Source of the DNA: Treponema vincentii
GTDB lineage: Bacteria > Spirochaetota > Spirochaetia > Treponematales > Treponemataceae
DNA length: 64,000 bases
Direction of reading: 5' to 3'
NCBI RefSeq assembly: GCF_018336815.1
Contig: NZ_CP050497.1
Span: 1,364,001-1,428,000 of the forward strand
The notes beneath the pieces were generated by a model. That model did no database searches. It was not told the origin of the DNA and saw only the letters and a program-made list of their open reading frames with translations. This document shows positions 54,599 to 63,518 of the stretch, in pieces (within the stretch, counting starts at the first letter, position 1; every line of letters starts with the position of its first letter). The position numbers were made by a program, and so were the translations under genes.

Positions 54599-55668
54599 TT
54601 AAACTTTTTCTCCATAGTAGATACCTGCCCACTCCCAGCGGCCGTGGATTGCCGGATCGGCAGGGAAGTTTATTTTCCTAAAGTAGAGGTACCATGTACG
54701 GACATATTGGTTCCAACCGGAAGTCCTTAAATAAGCTTCGTAAGGAGTGGAGGATGGATCCAGCTCGGAGGCAATACTGATCGCGCTGCCGTACATAAAA
54801 TCCTTTAGATTCGTATCGGGCTGTTGTTGCGTATCGGATAACTCCTGCTTCCACGACATTGCAAAGAAGTTAACCTTTGAGCGGCATCGTTCCAATGTCG
54901 CATAGTCCCTTGCACGAATCGCCGTTTTAATAGTCTTTACAAGATCATCAAGAGTATTGAACGTCCAGCTTTTTGTCGAAGCGCTGTAGTCGACAATCTT
55001 ACGTGCATAGCCGTAAGTGTCGGGAATACCCGGAATAATAACATCAAACCGGTGCAGATCTAAAAATTGCGTATAAGCTTGGATTGCAAGCTGCCATTCC
55101 CCTTGTTTTTCATAAGCCTGCGCGAGCATAAAATATGCTTGCGCAGGATCGAACTCATTATAAAAATCGGTTAAAAGCCGAGAATAATAAACAATCGATT
55201 TTCTGCCGGTTCCTGCAAGCTCTATCAGATTTTTTAGGCAGAGTAAGTGGATTGACTGTCCGTTCACCGTCATATCGGAATAATTTTGAACGGCATATTC
55301 AAAATAATACGCGGCAATAGCGTCCTCTTGGGCTTCCCGATACGCTGCCGCGAGCCGTAAAAGAAAGTAGGCATTATAGGGATTGTCCGGTTCCGCGTCA
55401 ATAACGGACTGCAGGAACACTGCCAGTGATTTTATTTTATGCTCAGCTTGCAAATGAGAAGTAATTTTGTCGATAAGGGCGAACCGTATTTGAGCATCCT
55501 GCTCTTTTTTTCTAATAAAGCGACCAACGTTTTTTGTTCTTTGCGGTGTTCACGTAAGCCGGTATAGAGATAACCGAACCGATCGTGAGAGCAGGAACAG
55601 CATAAAGCGCCGACACAAACTGCGAACCAGCTAAGCAGGTACTTTTTAAACCGTATCACGGTGGGCAT
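54599..55668 (-). pseudogene. TPR lipoprotein, frameshifted at an A7 run
   Basis: The gene starts at ATG 55668 with a lipoprotein signal (MPTVIRFKKYLLSWFAVCVG, then ALCCSC). The frame is lost at the run of seven T on plus (55505-55511). With eight it reads on as EKKEQDAQIRFALIDKITSH into the 284-residue downstream frame that ends at 54599. The joined protein (~357 aa) has TPR-like helices (AYFLLRLAAAYREAQEDAIA, AYFMLAQAYEKQGEWQLAIQ). It heads the cell-wall gene group. Real inactivation, slippage or a base-calling error cannot be told apart here. Confidence 0.75.
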
Positions 55669-55745
55669 ACTATCACAGCCATTGTATATTGGCAAGACTG
55701 CAGCGCAAGCACAGCATTCAATACGCGAACTTGTTCAGGCATAAA

Positions 55746-56021
55746 ATGCATAAAGATTTTTCAGATGATGCTTGGTTGGATTATACATATTGGATAATGC
55801 AAGACAAAAAGACGCTGAAGAAAATTAATAAACTTCTTGCTGATATTGAACGAAACGGTAATGATGGGATAGGACATCATGAGCCATTAAAAGAAAATTT
55901 AAGCGGATATTGGTCAAGGACAATAGATGAGAAAAATAGGCTTGTGCATAAAATAGAGGATGGACTTATAAAAATTATTCAATGCAAAAATCATTATGAT
56001 GTAGAAGAAAACCTAACATAG
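55746..56021 (+). CDS. yoeB: YoeB-family toxin (ribosome-dependent mRNA endonuclease), no antitoxin visible
   Basis: 91 aa from ATG 55746. The sequence FSDDAWLDYTYWIMQDKKTL, KINKLLADIERNG, HEPLKENLSGYWSRTIDEKN and the terminal CKNHYD are YoeB marks; the C-terminal His-Tyr pair and the Arg of WSRTI belong to the active site. YoeB cuts mRNA in the ribosomal A site. A yefM antitoxin normally lies just upstream, but only 77 bp separate this ATG from the divergent lipoprotein start, so the toxin looks orphaned. The stop region overlaps ACCTAAC, an attC-like word, and palindromes follow. Confidence 0.85.
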   Translation: MHKDFSDDAWLDYTYWIMQDKKTLKKINKLLADIERNGNDGIGHHEPLKENLSGYWSRTIDEKNRLVHKIEDGLIKIIQCKNHYDVEENLT

Positions 56022-56149
56022 TTTCCAAAGCCGACAAACGGCCAAGCCGTTTGCGGTTTAAAACAATGTTGAACGGACATGCGCGTCCGTTCAACGGGCG
56101 GCGGAACATCCGCCTGTCGTCCGGCGCACAGCGCCGTTCAACACGCGAA
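56011..56149 (+). repeat. Cluster of palindromes after yoeB, attC-like
   Basis: ACCTAAC (56011-56017, fits RYYYAAC) is followed by stems CAAACGGC-CAA-GCCGTTTG (56035-56053; extends with a bulge), GTTGAACGGAC-ATGCGC-GTCCGTTCAAC (56068-56095), GGCGGA-ACA-TCCGCC (56100-56114) and GGCGC-ACA-GCGCC (56123-56135). GTTGAAC/GTTCAAC words fit GTTRRRY/RYYYAAC. GTTCAACACGCGAATTAAGC near 56136-56155 resembles the arm of an integron attC. Integrons with toxin cassettes are known in oral treponemes. A clean site with matching R' and R'' could not be drawn. Confidence 0.4.
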
Positions 56150-56204
56150 TTAAGCTGACGGCAAAGCTCACTACATATAATTTTTCCTTTTTTGGGGGAT
56201 GATA

Positions 56205-56353
56205 ATGAAAGCTAAAATTGGAAATAATGGAGCGCTTAAGTGAATTATCGGTCGATGATTCCTTGATAGTATCTTTTTTTGACGATTATATTGAAGAAAC
56301 CAACATGGATACAAAATATGTGTATCTGAAGCAAAAAGAATATGCATTGAATC
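56205..56353 (+). pseudogene. Possible small ORF fragment after the palindromes
   Basis: GGGGG precedes ATG 56205 by 6 bases. The frame stops after 12 codons. Dropping one A near 56217 would give MKAKLEIMERLSELSVDDSL and on through IVSFFDDYIEETNMDTKYVY, a plausible small helical protein. It then runs into the 3' end of engB on the other strand. It may be a worn cassette gene. No family recognised; weak. Confidence 0.25.
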
Positions 56354-56969
56354 TTACACAAGAAGACAGGCGGAGAGATGCTGTAAGAGCTTTTCTCTGC
56401 CCGTTTTTTTTGCAGCAGAGGTTACGATTATTTCATCCTTGCTGCATTCAAAGAAAGATGCAAGGGCAAGGATCTGCTTTGCCTGTTCATTTTTTACTGA
56501 GCTTATCGGCTTTGGTTACCGTCAAGACAGCGGGTATGTTGTATTCCCTGAAAAACTGCAAGGTTTGCAGTTCTATTTCAGCAGGATCCCGCCGGATATC
56601 CATCAATAAAAATACCGTTTTAAGTGTGGAGCGGGTTGTGCAGTAATCATACAGCATAGCGTCAATCCGTTTCCGTTCCGCTTGGGATACTTGCGCAAAG
56701 CCGTAGCCGGGTAAGTCGGCAACGCAAAAGGATTCCGCACTTGGCTGCTTTCCTGCCGGAGCATTCACCGCAAAAAAATTGATTTCTCGTGTCATGCCCG
56801 GCTTTGAGCCTGTTTTTACGAGGTTCTTTCTATTAAGGAGCATGTTTATCAGCGAAGACTTTCCCGCATTGGAGCGTCCGAAAAAAGCAAACTCGGGAAC
56901 GCCTATCTGCGGGAACTGTTTACTGTTAATTGCCCCTTTGATGAACTCGGCGGATACGATCTTGAGCAT
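56354..56969 (-). pseudogene. engB: EngB/YihA ribosome-biogenesis GTPase, frameshifted near the 3' end
   Basis: The P-loop FFGRSNAGKSSLINMLLNRK near residue 30, switch KPGMTREINFF near 57, DLPGYGFAQVSQAER near 88 and TKADKLSK near 153 identify EngB. The minus strand then has six A (plus 56493-56498) and a stop after LSKK. With five A it continues NEQAKQILALASFFECSKDE, IIVTSAAKKTGREKLLQHL, to a stop at 56354. That gives 204 aa, the normal EngB length. EngB helps assemble the 50S ribosome and is essential in most bacteria, so a sequencing error is more likely than loss. Confidence 0.88.
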
Positions 56970-56996
56970 ACCGGTTGTGATAATTCCCTCAGCCTA

Positions 56997-58571
56997 TTAT
57001 AGTCCGAAGAGGCGGGCGTAGGCGGCGAGTTCGGGCGGCATATCGTGCGATAAAACTTTTTTGGCAAGTACCTTACCGAGCTGGACACCTTCTTGATCGA
57101 AACTGTTGACATTCCAGATAAAGCCTTGGAACATTACCTTGTTTTCGTAATGAGCAAGCAGCGCACCGAGCGCTTCCGGTGTAAGCGCCTTTCCGTGGAT
57201 AAGACTCGACGGGCGCCCTCCGGCAAAGCTCTTATTCGCATTATCATCCTGTTTGCCGCATGCAAAGGCGGTAATCTGCGCGACAACATTGGCAAGCAGC
57301 TTTTGCTGGCTGGTAGAGCCTTCCACGGTAATGTCTTTCCCGTATTGACTTTCTTCAAACCCGATAAACTGGAGCGGCACGATATCGGTGCCTTGGTGCA
57401 GCAGCTGATAGAACGAGTGCTGCCCGTTGGTGCCCGGTTCCCCAAAGATAACCGGTCCTGTTTTATAGTGAACCGGTTTGCCGAAGCGGTTCACCGATTT
57501 TCCGTTGGATTCCATATCCAGCTGCTGCAGATGAGCTGGAAAGCGGGAAAGCGCTTGGCTGTAGGGCAGAATGGCGGTGCTGCCGTAGCCGAGAATATTC
57601 CGTTCATAGACACCGATGAGCGCATCCATAAGCGCGGCATTTCCGGTATGGCTCGGTTCGAGGGCTTGCTTATCCGCAGCGGCGGCTCCGGCAAGGAGGG
57701 CGTCAAAGGTATCCGCCCCGAATGCCAGCGAAAGCACCGCACCTCCGCATGCAGAGGTGGAAGAGTACCGCCCGCCGATAAAGTCATCCATATAGAAGGA
57801 TGCAAGGTAGGATGGATTATTGGCAAGCGGACTGCTTTCGCTTGTTACGGCAACCATTTGCTTTGCAGGGTTTAGTCCCGCCTCCTGCAAAAATTGCCCG
57901 ACGAAGCGTTCGTTGGTAAGCGTTTCGAGCGTGGTGCCGCTCTTTGAAACCAAGATAAACAGCGTCGTTGACAAGTCTAAAGCGGAAAGTACCGCCGCCG
58001 CATCGTCAGGGTCTACATTCGATATAAAGTGAGCGCGAAGCTTGAGCTTATTATGCCGCTCTCCCCATGCTTTAAGCGCAAGGTACAACGCGCGCGGCCC
58101 AAGGTCTGAACCGCCGATACCGATCTGCACGACATCGGTGAAGGGCTTACCGGATGGAGCGGTGATGGAACCGTTCCTGACCGCTTCTGAAAACTCACGC
58201 ACCTTTTCCTGCTGCTCAAGATAAAAGGTTCGCATATTTTTACCGTTGTAGATAACATCGTCCCCAAGCTGTCCGCGCGTAAGATGATGCAGGACTTTCC
58301 GGTGTTCTCCGGTGTTGACTTCTTCGCCTGAAAGGAGCATCTCATACTTCAACTTTACTTGCTGTTCGTTCGCAAGCACGCCAAGCATGGTAAGGATCGT
58401 TTCGTCCACTTGTTTTGCAGCATAATTGTAGTGCATACCGGCCGCCATCGGTATGGAATATTGTTCGATTCGGTATGCGCCGCTGTCTCCTTTCATCAAT
58501 TGCGTGATGTTCGGTATTGCTGCTTCCTGCAAATCGCGAAACAGGGAACATGCATCTAAGTTTTTCCACAT
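56997..58571 (-). CDS. pgi: Glucose-6-phosphate isomerase
   Basis: 524 aa. VVQIGIGGSDLGPRALYLAL near residue 148, FILVSKSGTTLETLTNERF near 208, FGADTFDALLAGAAAADK near 285, GTNGQHSFYQLLHQGTDIVP near 383 and the catalytic Lys segment near the C-terminus (NSFDQEGVQLGKVLAKKVL) define Pgi. It interconverts glucose-6-P and fructose-6-P in glycolysis. A PPi-dependent phosphofructokinase gene lies at the right edge of the window. GGAG lies 6-9 bases before the ATG. Confidence 0.96.
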   Translation of the reverse strand: MWKNLDACSLFRDLQEAAIPNITQLMKGDSGAYRIEQYSIPMAAGMHYNYAAKQVDETILTMLGVLANEQQVKLKYEMLLSGEEVNTGEHRKVLHHLTRGQLGDDVIYNGKNMRTFYLEQQEKVREFSEAVRNGSITAPSGKPFTDVVQIGIGGSDLGPRALYLALKAWGERHNKLKLRAHFISNVDPDDAAAVLSALDLSTTLFILVSKSGTTLETLTNERFVGQFLQEAGLNPAKQMVAVTSESSPLANNPSYLASFYMDDFIGGRYSSTSACGGAVLSLAFGADTFDALLAGAAAADKQALEPSHTGNAALMDALIGVYERNILGYGSTAILPYSQALSRFPAHLQQLDMESNGKSVNRFGKPVHYKTGPVIFGEPGTNGQHSFYQLLHQGTDIVPLQFIGFEESQYGKDITVEGSTSQQKLLANVVAQITAFACGKQDDNANKSFAGGRPSSLIHGKALTPEALGALLAHYENKVMFQGFIWNVNSFDQEGVQLGKVLAKKVLSHDMPPELAAYARLFGL

Positions 58572-58607
58572 AATCGTCTCCTTTATAGCCGTTTCCTACA
58601 GGTGGTA

Positions 58608-58635
58608 ATCTCTAAAAACTACAGCTTGTAGAGAT
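58608..58635 (-). terminator. ATCTCTA hairpin between the wecA-like gene and pgi
   Basis: ATCTCTA (58608-58614) pairs with TAGAGAT (58629-58635), with an inner CTAC/GTAG. It belongs to the same loose family as the hairpins at 8236 and 15431. It would fall in the pgi leader on the minus strand, 60 bp past the upstream stop. Confidence 0.35.
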
Positions 58636-58694
58636 GTCTCAATAAAACGCCGGTGCACGGAAGATTGATTTTCAGCGATATAGTAGGAAGAAAT

Positions 58695-59799
58695 TTACTG
58701 CGTATTCTTCGGTATCGATGTACCGTCATGGGCAAGGTGCTTTTCTTTTTCAAAATGAATGAGCGTAAAGAATAATATCCCCACCAGTGAAAGTCCGATG
58801 AGCGTTACCAGCGCCATAAGTCCTTGTGAAATAACCGCAAGCGTTACGAATATATCTATAATGATCTGTAAAATCATCACAGTAACCAATGCCCCTCGCG
58901 GCGAATAACCGATAAGCATCAGCTTATGATGAAGGTGCAGCCTATCACCTTCCCGTATCGGTTTTTTATCCCGTATCCGTCGCCAAATTGCAGCGATCAT
59001 ATCGAAAATAGGCAGCATCATAAAAATAATTGCAAAAGGGAGTGCTGCAGTTTCATATCCGTCGTTTCTGGGTACCAGCGGGAGTATTGCAAGCACAAAG
59101 CCGAGGAATTGAGACCCCGCATCGCCCATAAATATCTTCGCTTTAGGACGGGAAAGATTAAAAAATAAAAAACCTATAATCGCAGCGGCCAATATGATGC
59201 AGGTATAAATCATAGAAAAATGGGGAGATGAGTCTTTGAAAAATAGGATAATATAGCTGATCAGCAATGAAACGCTCAAACAACCTACCTGTCCGTCGAT
59301 GCCGTCCATCAAGTTTACGGCATTAGTAACCCCTGCAATCCAGAGTATCGTTATCGGATAAGCAAAAATACCGAAGGGGATGAAAAGGCCGAGAGGGCCA
59401 AAACTGATGCGGGTAAAGCGGAAGTCGGCATACGCGACGATACCGGCGGCAATTAATTGAACAATAAGTTTATAGATAGCCCGCCAATTTTTTTAAGTCA
59501 TCCCAAAGCCCCATGAAGAAAATTAAGCAGCCCCCGACGATAATGGCCGTGAATTGGCGGGTTATAACGATATTGCTTGGAAATTTGAAGTAGACGATAA
59601 AGACGCTCAATGCAAAGGCAGAAAAGAAACCGACACCGCCTAGTCGCGGAATTTTCCCTGTGTGTATTTTTCTACCGCCGACGTCATCGTATAAATTGTG
59701 TCGTTTTGCAAAAAGAATCACAAGATATACAAAAAAGGCTGATATGGTACAGGGTATTAGCATTGTGAAAAGGATAAACTGCATATTTGTCAGTTGCAT
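58695..59799 (-). pseudogene. WecA/TagO-type polyprenyl-phosphate sugar-1-phosphate transferase, broken by a 4-bp duplication
   Basis: The first part starts at 59799 and has RKIHTGKIPRLGGVGFF near residue 45 and FFMGLWDDLKKLAGY near 95. Then CTATCTAT (plus 59472-59479) replaces CTAT and the frame ends. Removing one CTAT reads KLIVQLIAAGIVAYADFRF and onward to MDGIDGQVGCLSVSLLISYI, KIFMGDAGSQFLGF and HLHHKLMLIGYSP, ending at 58695 (~366 aa). These are the Asp and HxH motifs of WecA/MraY relatives, inner-membrane enzymes that put the first sugar-phosphate on undecaprenyl phosphate for surface glycans. It is not a homopolymer, so a true mutation is possible. Confidence 0.85.
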
Positions 59800-59847
59800 T
59801 AAAACCTCAACAGGAACATTATTAACTTTTTACCTGTGTTCAGAGAA

Positions 59848-60000
59848 GCTGCAAATCATTGGATACGCAAAACTCTGTAGCTGCTATGATAGCCGATTAA
59901 GCAGGAACATACAAGGTATCGGGAAAAGCTCAATCGGCTTGTGGCTTGCAGCAGGGTTTAATCTCCTTTGTTCGGTGTAAAGAACAGGGGATTAAACCCT
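59848..60000. other. Noncoding gap with nested inverted repeats
   Basis: The 228-bp gap between the HEAT gene stop and the wecA-like start has no gene. GCTGCAA (59848-59854) pairs with TTGCAGC (59946-59952), enclosing AGCCGATTAAGC (59891-59902) with GCTCAATCGGCT (59928-59939). A separate 11-bp stem AGGGTTTAATC (59953-59963/59990-60000) adjoins. It could be a leader or small RNA on minus, or repeat debris. I could not match it to a known riboswitch, 6S, SRP or RNase P core. Confidence 0.35.
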
Positions 60001-60027
60001 CCAGCTGAATAAACAGCCCAACAGGAA

Positions 60028-60780
60028 TTATTTATTCTTTTTTTGATCCGTATTGGAGTTGGAATTTGAAATGCCGCGCATTACTTCGTAGGCTCTGGTT
60101 CTTACCGGCGTTACATAGCTATAGTTATTTGCAATGCGCATTACCGTTTCAAACATATCCTTTTTGTTTATAATTGAGCCGGACATCTTTTCAAAGGTAT
60201 TGAGTATTTCAAGTGCGAGAGAACTCGTCGGATTAACCGTATCGAATTTACGAGCAATCCAGTTAATCATATTGAATACTTCATCATTGTCATTTTTTCC
60301 GATTTCGCCGAGCGATTTTACTGCGGCTGTGATAACGGATGGTTCGTTGTCGGTGTACATGACAGTGACCAATGTATCCTTAGCTTTATCGGTTCCCATT
60401 TGCCCAAGCAACTCACATGCGCGGCGTCTTATATCCGGATAGTTATTTACGATTCTGCCATCTTCTCTTACAACGGTTGAAAGACCTTCGGTTGCTAACG
60501 TACTTAAAGCCACCTGAATGTCTTCCGATTGACGCCCCTGATTTAATGCATCTTCAATGTATTGTAAGGCAACACTCTTCGAATCGCGTCCTTCAGCGGC
60601 AACCATTTCCTTAATCATAACGCCTTCAATTGAATTGAGGTATGCCTGTTCGACGGTAATCATACTGTCGGACTCACTGCCCTTATCATTTTTCTTTGCA
60701 GCGTCTTTATTTTGTGCGCAGATAAACGGAGCTGTAAGCAGTCCTAAAGCCAGTGATAGTATCAATAATTTGTGCCGCAT
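60028..60780 (-). CDS. Exported HEAT-repeat protein
   Basis: 250 aa with a signal peptide (MRHKLLILSLALGLLTAPFI, then CAQNKD; the Cys suggests a possible lipoprotein but the lipobox is weak). HEAT/PBS-like helical repeats are seen: VALSTLATEGLSTVVREDGR, IRRRACELLGQMGTDKAKDT, VITAAVKSLGEIGKNDNDEV, SLALEILNTFEKMSGSIINK. A Ser/Asn/Lys tail ends it. It is probably periplasmic and holds partner proteins. Function unknown. Confidence 0.8.
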   Translation of the reverse strand: MRHKLLILSLALGLLTAPFICAQNKDAAKKNDKGSESDSMITVEQAYLNSIEGVMIKEMVAAEGRDSKSVALQYIEDALNQGRQSEDIQVALSTLATEGLSTVVREDGRIVNNYPDIRRRACELLGQMGTDKAKDTLVTVMYTDNEPSVITAAVKSLGEIGKNDNDEVFNMINWIARKFDTVNPTSSLALEILNTFEKMSGSIINKKDMFETVMRIANNYSYVTPVRTRAYEVMRGISNSNSNTDQKKNK

Positions 60781-60969
60781 GGTAACGACCCCCTTCCTTT
60801 GTTCAAAGTTGGTATTTACTGGAATACCGGCTTATTGTCAGTTATTTTTTTGCAAGTGTCAAGAGGTCGATAGTTTTAGATTTTTCAAAATACGTTTGAC
60901 CTGATCGTAGTGTAAGCTTTGCTTGACAGGTGCATAACCGCAGGATATAGTTTTTAGAGATGCCCTGAT

Positions 60970-62022
60970 ATGTGTGCCGAGGAGTCAGCTCTGCAAAATT
61001 CTACAGATATATGTTCTATATGTTCCGTAACGGCGGCGTTCGATTATACTCGAACGGCCCCCTGTATTGTACGGGAAACCGCTCATTGGGCGGTTGTGTA
61101 TAAGCCCCCGCATCTTCCCACCGCGCCGCTTCGAGCAGATGAACGCAATACGCTGGTGTACTGGTTTTTGCATAGCGCTGAGGCAAAGGGGAATGCCCCG
61201 TCCGATGATAACCAAACCGATGCACTCGTTAATGCTGCGCAGAACGATGTGCAGGTTCCGCTTGCCGAGGTGCAGGTACGCGGTAAAAAGGCGATCGAGG
61301 CAGGACTGCTGCACCGGCTCGACACGGATACGCGGGGTCTTGTGCTTTTTGCAAAGGATCAGGCGGTATATGATTTTCTTGCTGCCCGGCAGGAAGCGGG
61401 GCGGATGATCAAAACTTATTGCGCGTTCGTAGAGCCGACTTTATCCCCTGAAATAGATAACGGGCATGGTTTCGATGTAACGGAGTTGTCTAGGCTGAAA
61501 AAGCTGTCTGTCGCACAGAGGAGAATGGCTGTACAGGAGCAGATAGCTGCGCAGGAACGGATAGCCGCAAAGTTACCGCTTACGCTGGAAAGTCAATTTA
61601 GGAATTTCGGCCCCGGCGCAAAAAGGGTTGCTCCTGTTTTTTCTGCTTCACGGCATTACAAGAAAGACGGGCGGCTGTACACGACGGTCATCGAAGCGGT
61701 CGATATGCTGCCGTCCTCGATCGGTGGAAACGATACGGTAGCTCAAATTGCCTGTGAATCTTGCCCGTCTCAAACCGGTGCAGAACGTCGCCTGATTCGC
61801 GTGCGCTGCCGCCTTTCCCGCGGATATCGGCACCAAGTGCGCGCTCATCTGGCTGCAGCAGGGCTTCCGATTGTAGGCGACCCTCTGTATGCGCCGCAGG
61901 GAGCGGAAGCTCCACCGGTGAGTTTGCAGCTTTACGCGGTCAGCCTTGAGTTTCCCGATCCTGAAAACCCTCAGCGGAATATACTCGTTGCGCTTCCGCC
62001 GCCAGATAGAATGAACCCGTAA
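60970..62022 (+). CDS. RluA-family pseudouridine synthase
   Basis: 350 aa. The catalytic Asp is in LLHRLDTDTRGLVLFAKDQA near residue 118. WAVVYKPPHLPTAPL near 39, YCAFVEPTLSPE near 150 and LSRGYRHQVRAHLAAAGLPI near 280, followed by GDPLYAP, are RluA-family blocks. It modifies uridine in rRNA or tRNA. The N-terminal S4 domain is missing, and there are two inserts (~60-95 and ~165-215), making it longer than RluA. The 3' end overlaps the convergent folC by 83 bp. Which site it modifies cannot be told. Confidence 0.88.
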   Translation: MCAEESALQNSTDICSICSVTAAFDYTRTAPCIVRETAHWAVVYKPPHLPTAPLRADERNTLVYWFLHSAEAKGNAPSDDNQTDALVNAAQNDVQVPLAEVQVRGKKAIEAGLLHRLDTDTRGLVLFAKDQAVYDFLAARQEAGRMIKTYCAFVEPTLSPEIDNGHGFDVTELSRLKKLSVAQRRMAVQEQIAAQERIAAKLPLTLESQFRNFGPGAKRVAPVFSASRHYKKDGRLYTTVIEAVDMLPSSIGGNDTVAQIACESCPSQTGAERRLIRVRCRLSRGYRHQVRAHLAAAGLPIVGDPLYAPQGAEAPPVSLQLYAVSLEFPDPENPQRNILVALPPPDRMNP

Positions 62023-63518
62023 TCAACAGCGGCCGATTTTCGGTAATGCTTTGGGTAAAGGCCTTCTTTAATATCGCGTTAAAATCCTCGCTCGCTTCCA
62101 TTACAACACTGTTCTCATTTTCGAAAACCTGCGTAAATGCGCCGACGGTTTTTTCTAAATTGCCCTTTTTAAACGAGCCCGGCACGGTGAGGTAGAGGTG
62201 CGCAATGTTGCCGTAGAATATCGGCGCAAAACCGGCGGGGTGTTTGTCTGCGGCGCAGGCAAACACCAGTATCGGCTTGGTCTTCGGTGGTGCGTCGGGT
62301 ATGGACTGAGTATCAGAGTATGCGGGTATAGTGCCGGATACGGGCAGGGTACCGGAGTATGCGATTGAAGGGGCAGCATGAATTGCTGAGCGGCCGGAAT
62401 GTACGGATGTACTGTCGTTATAGGGAATCGAAGCGCCGGATCCGTTGTTGAGGAGAGAAAAAAACGTGTCTGCGCAAGTCCGTATGCTGTTATGCGTATG
62501 TGCGCCATCGAGGACAATTAAAGGCTTGGTACTTAAAAGCTGGAATCGCGCGGGGAGCCATGCCTTTGAAAGCCCGCTTTCGATTAAGTCTTCCGGTGCG
62601 TCGGGAAAGCGGTATTTAAAAGCGGCGGCAGCGAGGGCAGCGTTCTCCGCCTGTACGGGCGTAAAAAAGCGGGAGTATGGTGTGCAGCGGACGCTTAAAG
62701 AGCGCCCCTACCGGATGCGCGGCGGAAAAGCGGATGGTAACTTCGCGGCCATGCGGTGTGAGCCGGTGTTCAATCGTTTCGATAAAATCGGGTAGATAAA
62801 AAAACGGAGCATTGAGTGCCGCCGCCCGTTCTTTGAATACTTCAAGCGCGGAAGGTTGCTGACGTGAGCAAAAAACGGGACACCATGCTTTAATGATGCC
62901 CGCTTTTTCCGCCGCAATGAGCGGAATGGTATGACCGAGATATTCGCAGTGCTCAAGCTCGATCGGTGTCAGCACGGTTAGTTCCGGCTGTACGATATTG
63001 GTAGCGTCAAGCCTGCCCCCCATGCCGGTTTCAAACACCGCCCAGTCGAGTTTCTCTTGTCGGAACAGCACAAAGGCAGTCAGCGTTACCAGCTCGAACC
63101 AGCTCGGTTGCGGCTCGCTCTCCTTCCCGATATAAGGTTGTATGCCCTCTCGTACGGTACGAAACGCTTTAAGATAGGCGGAATTATCGAAAAAACGGCC
63201 GTTTTCCGTTATCCGCTCGCGGAAGTCGTTTACATGGGGAGACGTGTAGAGGCCTGTCCTATAACCGGCTTCGGTGAGCAAGGCTGAAAACATCGCCGCA
63301 ACGGAACCCTTTCCCTTTGAACCGGCAATGTGTACAGTTTTATACGCTGTTTGCGGGTTGGAAAAAAGCGCTGCATAGTAGCCGATAACCTCAAGCGAAA
63401 AGGTCTTTTTATGCGGCCGTTTTTCAAAGTTAATGAAGCCGTCAAGCCATCGATAAAAATCGTTGAAATTTTTTTGATGCACTATGGGTGTTGAATTCGT
63501 ATCACCTGTTTTGTTCAT
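61940..63518 (-). pseudogene. folC: Folylpolyglutamate/dihydrofolate synthase, frameshifted at a T6 run
   Basis: The ATG at 63518 overlaps the upstream PPi-PFK stop (ATGA). HIAGSKGKGSVAAMFSALLT near residue 64, GLYTSPHVNDFRERI near 90, FETGMGGRLDATNIV near 162 and HCEYLGHTIPLIAAEKAGII near 192 are FolC motifs. The minus strand then has six T (plus 62663-62668, six A) and the frame ends. With five T it reads LFTPVQAENAALAAAAFKYR on to LPARFQLLSTKPLIVLDGAH near 345, ending at 61940. A Ser/Ala/Pro-rich insert follows DGAHTHNSIRTCADTFFSLL. FolC adds glutamates to folates and is usually essential, so a base-calling error is likely. Confidence 0.87.

Noticed and set aside
59800-60027. c-di-GMP (GEMM), cobalamin or 6S RNA
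   Set aside because: Short pieces such as ATACGCAAAAC and GGGAAAAGC are reminiscent, but the required core and pairing order are not present on either strand.
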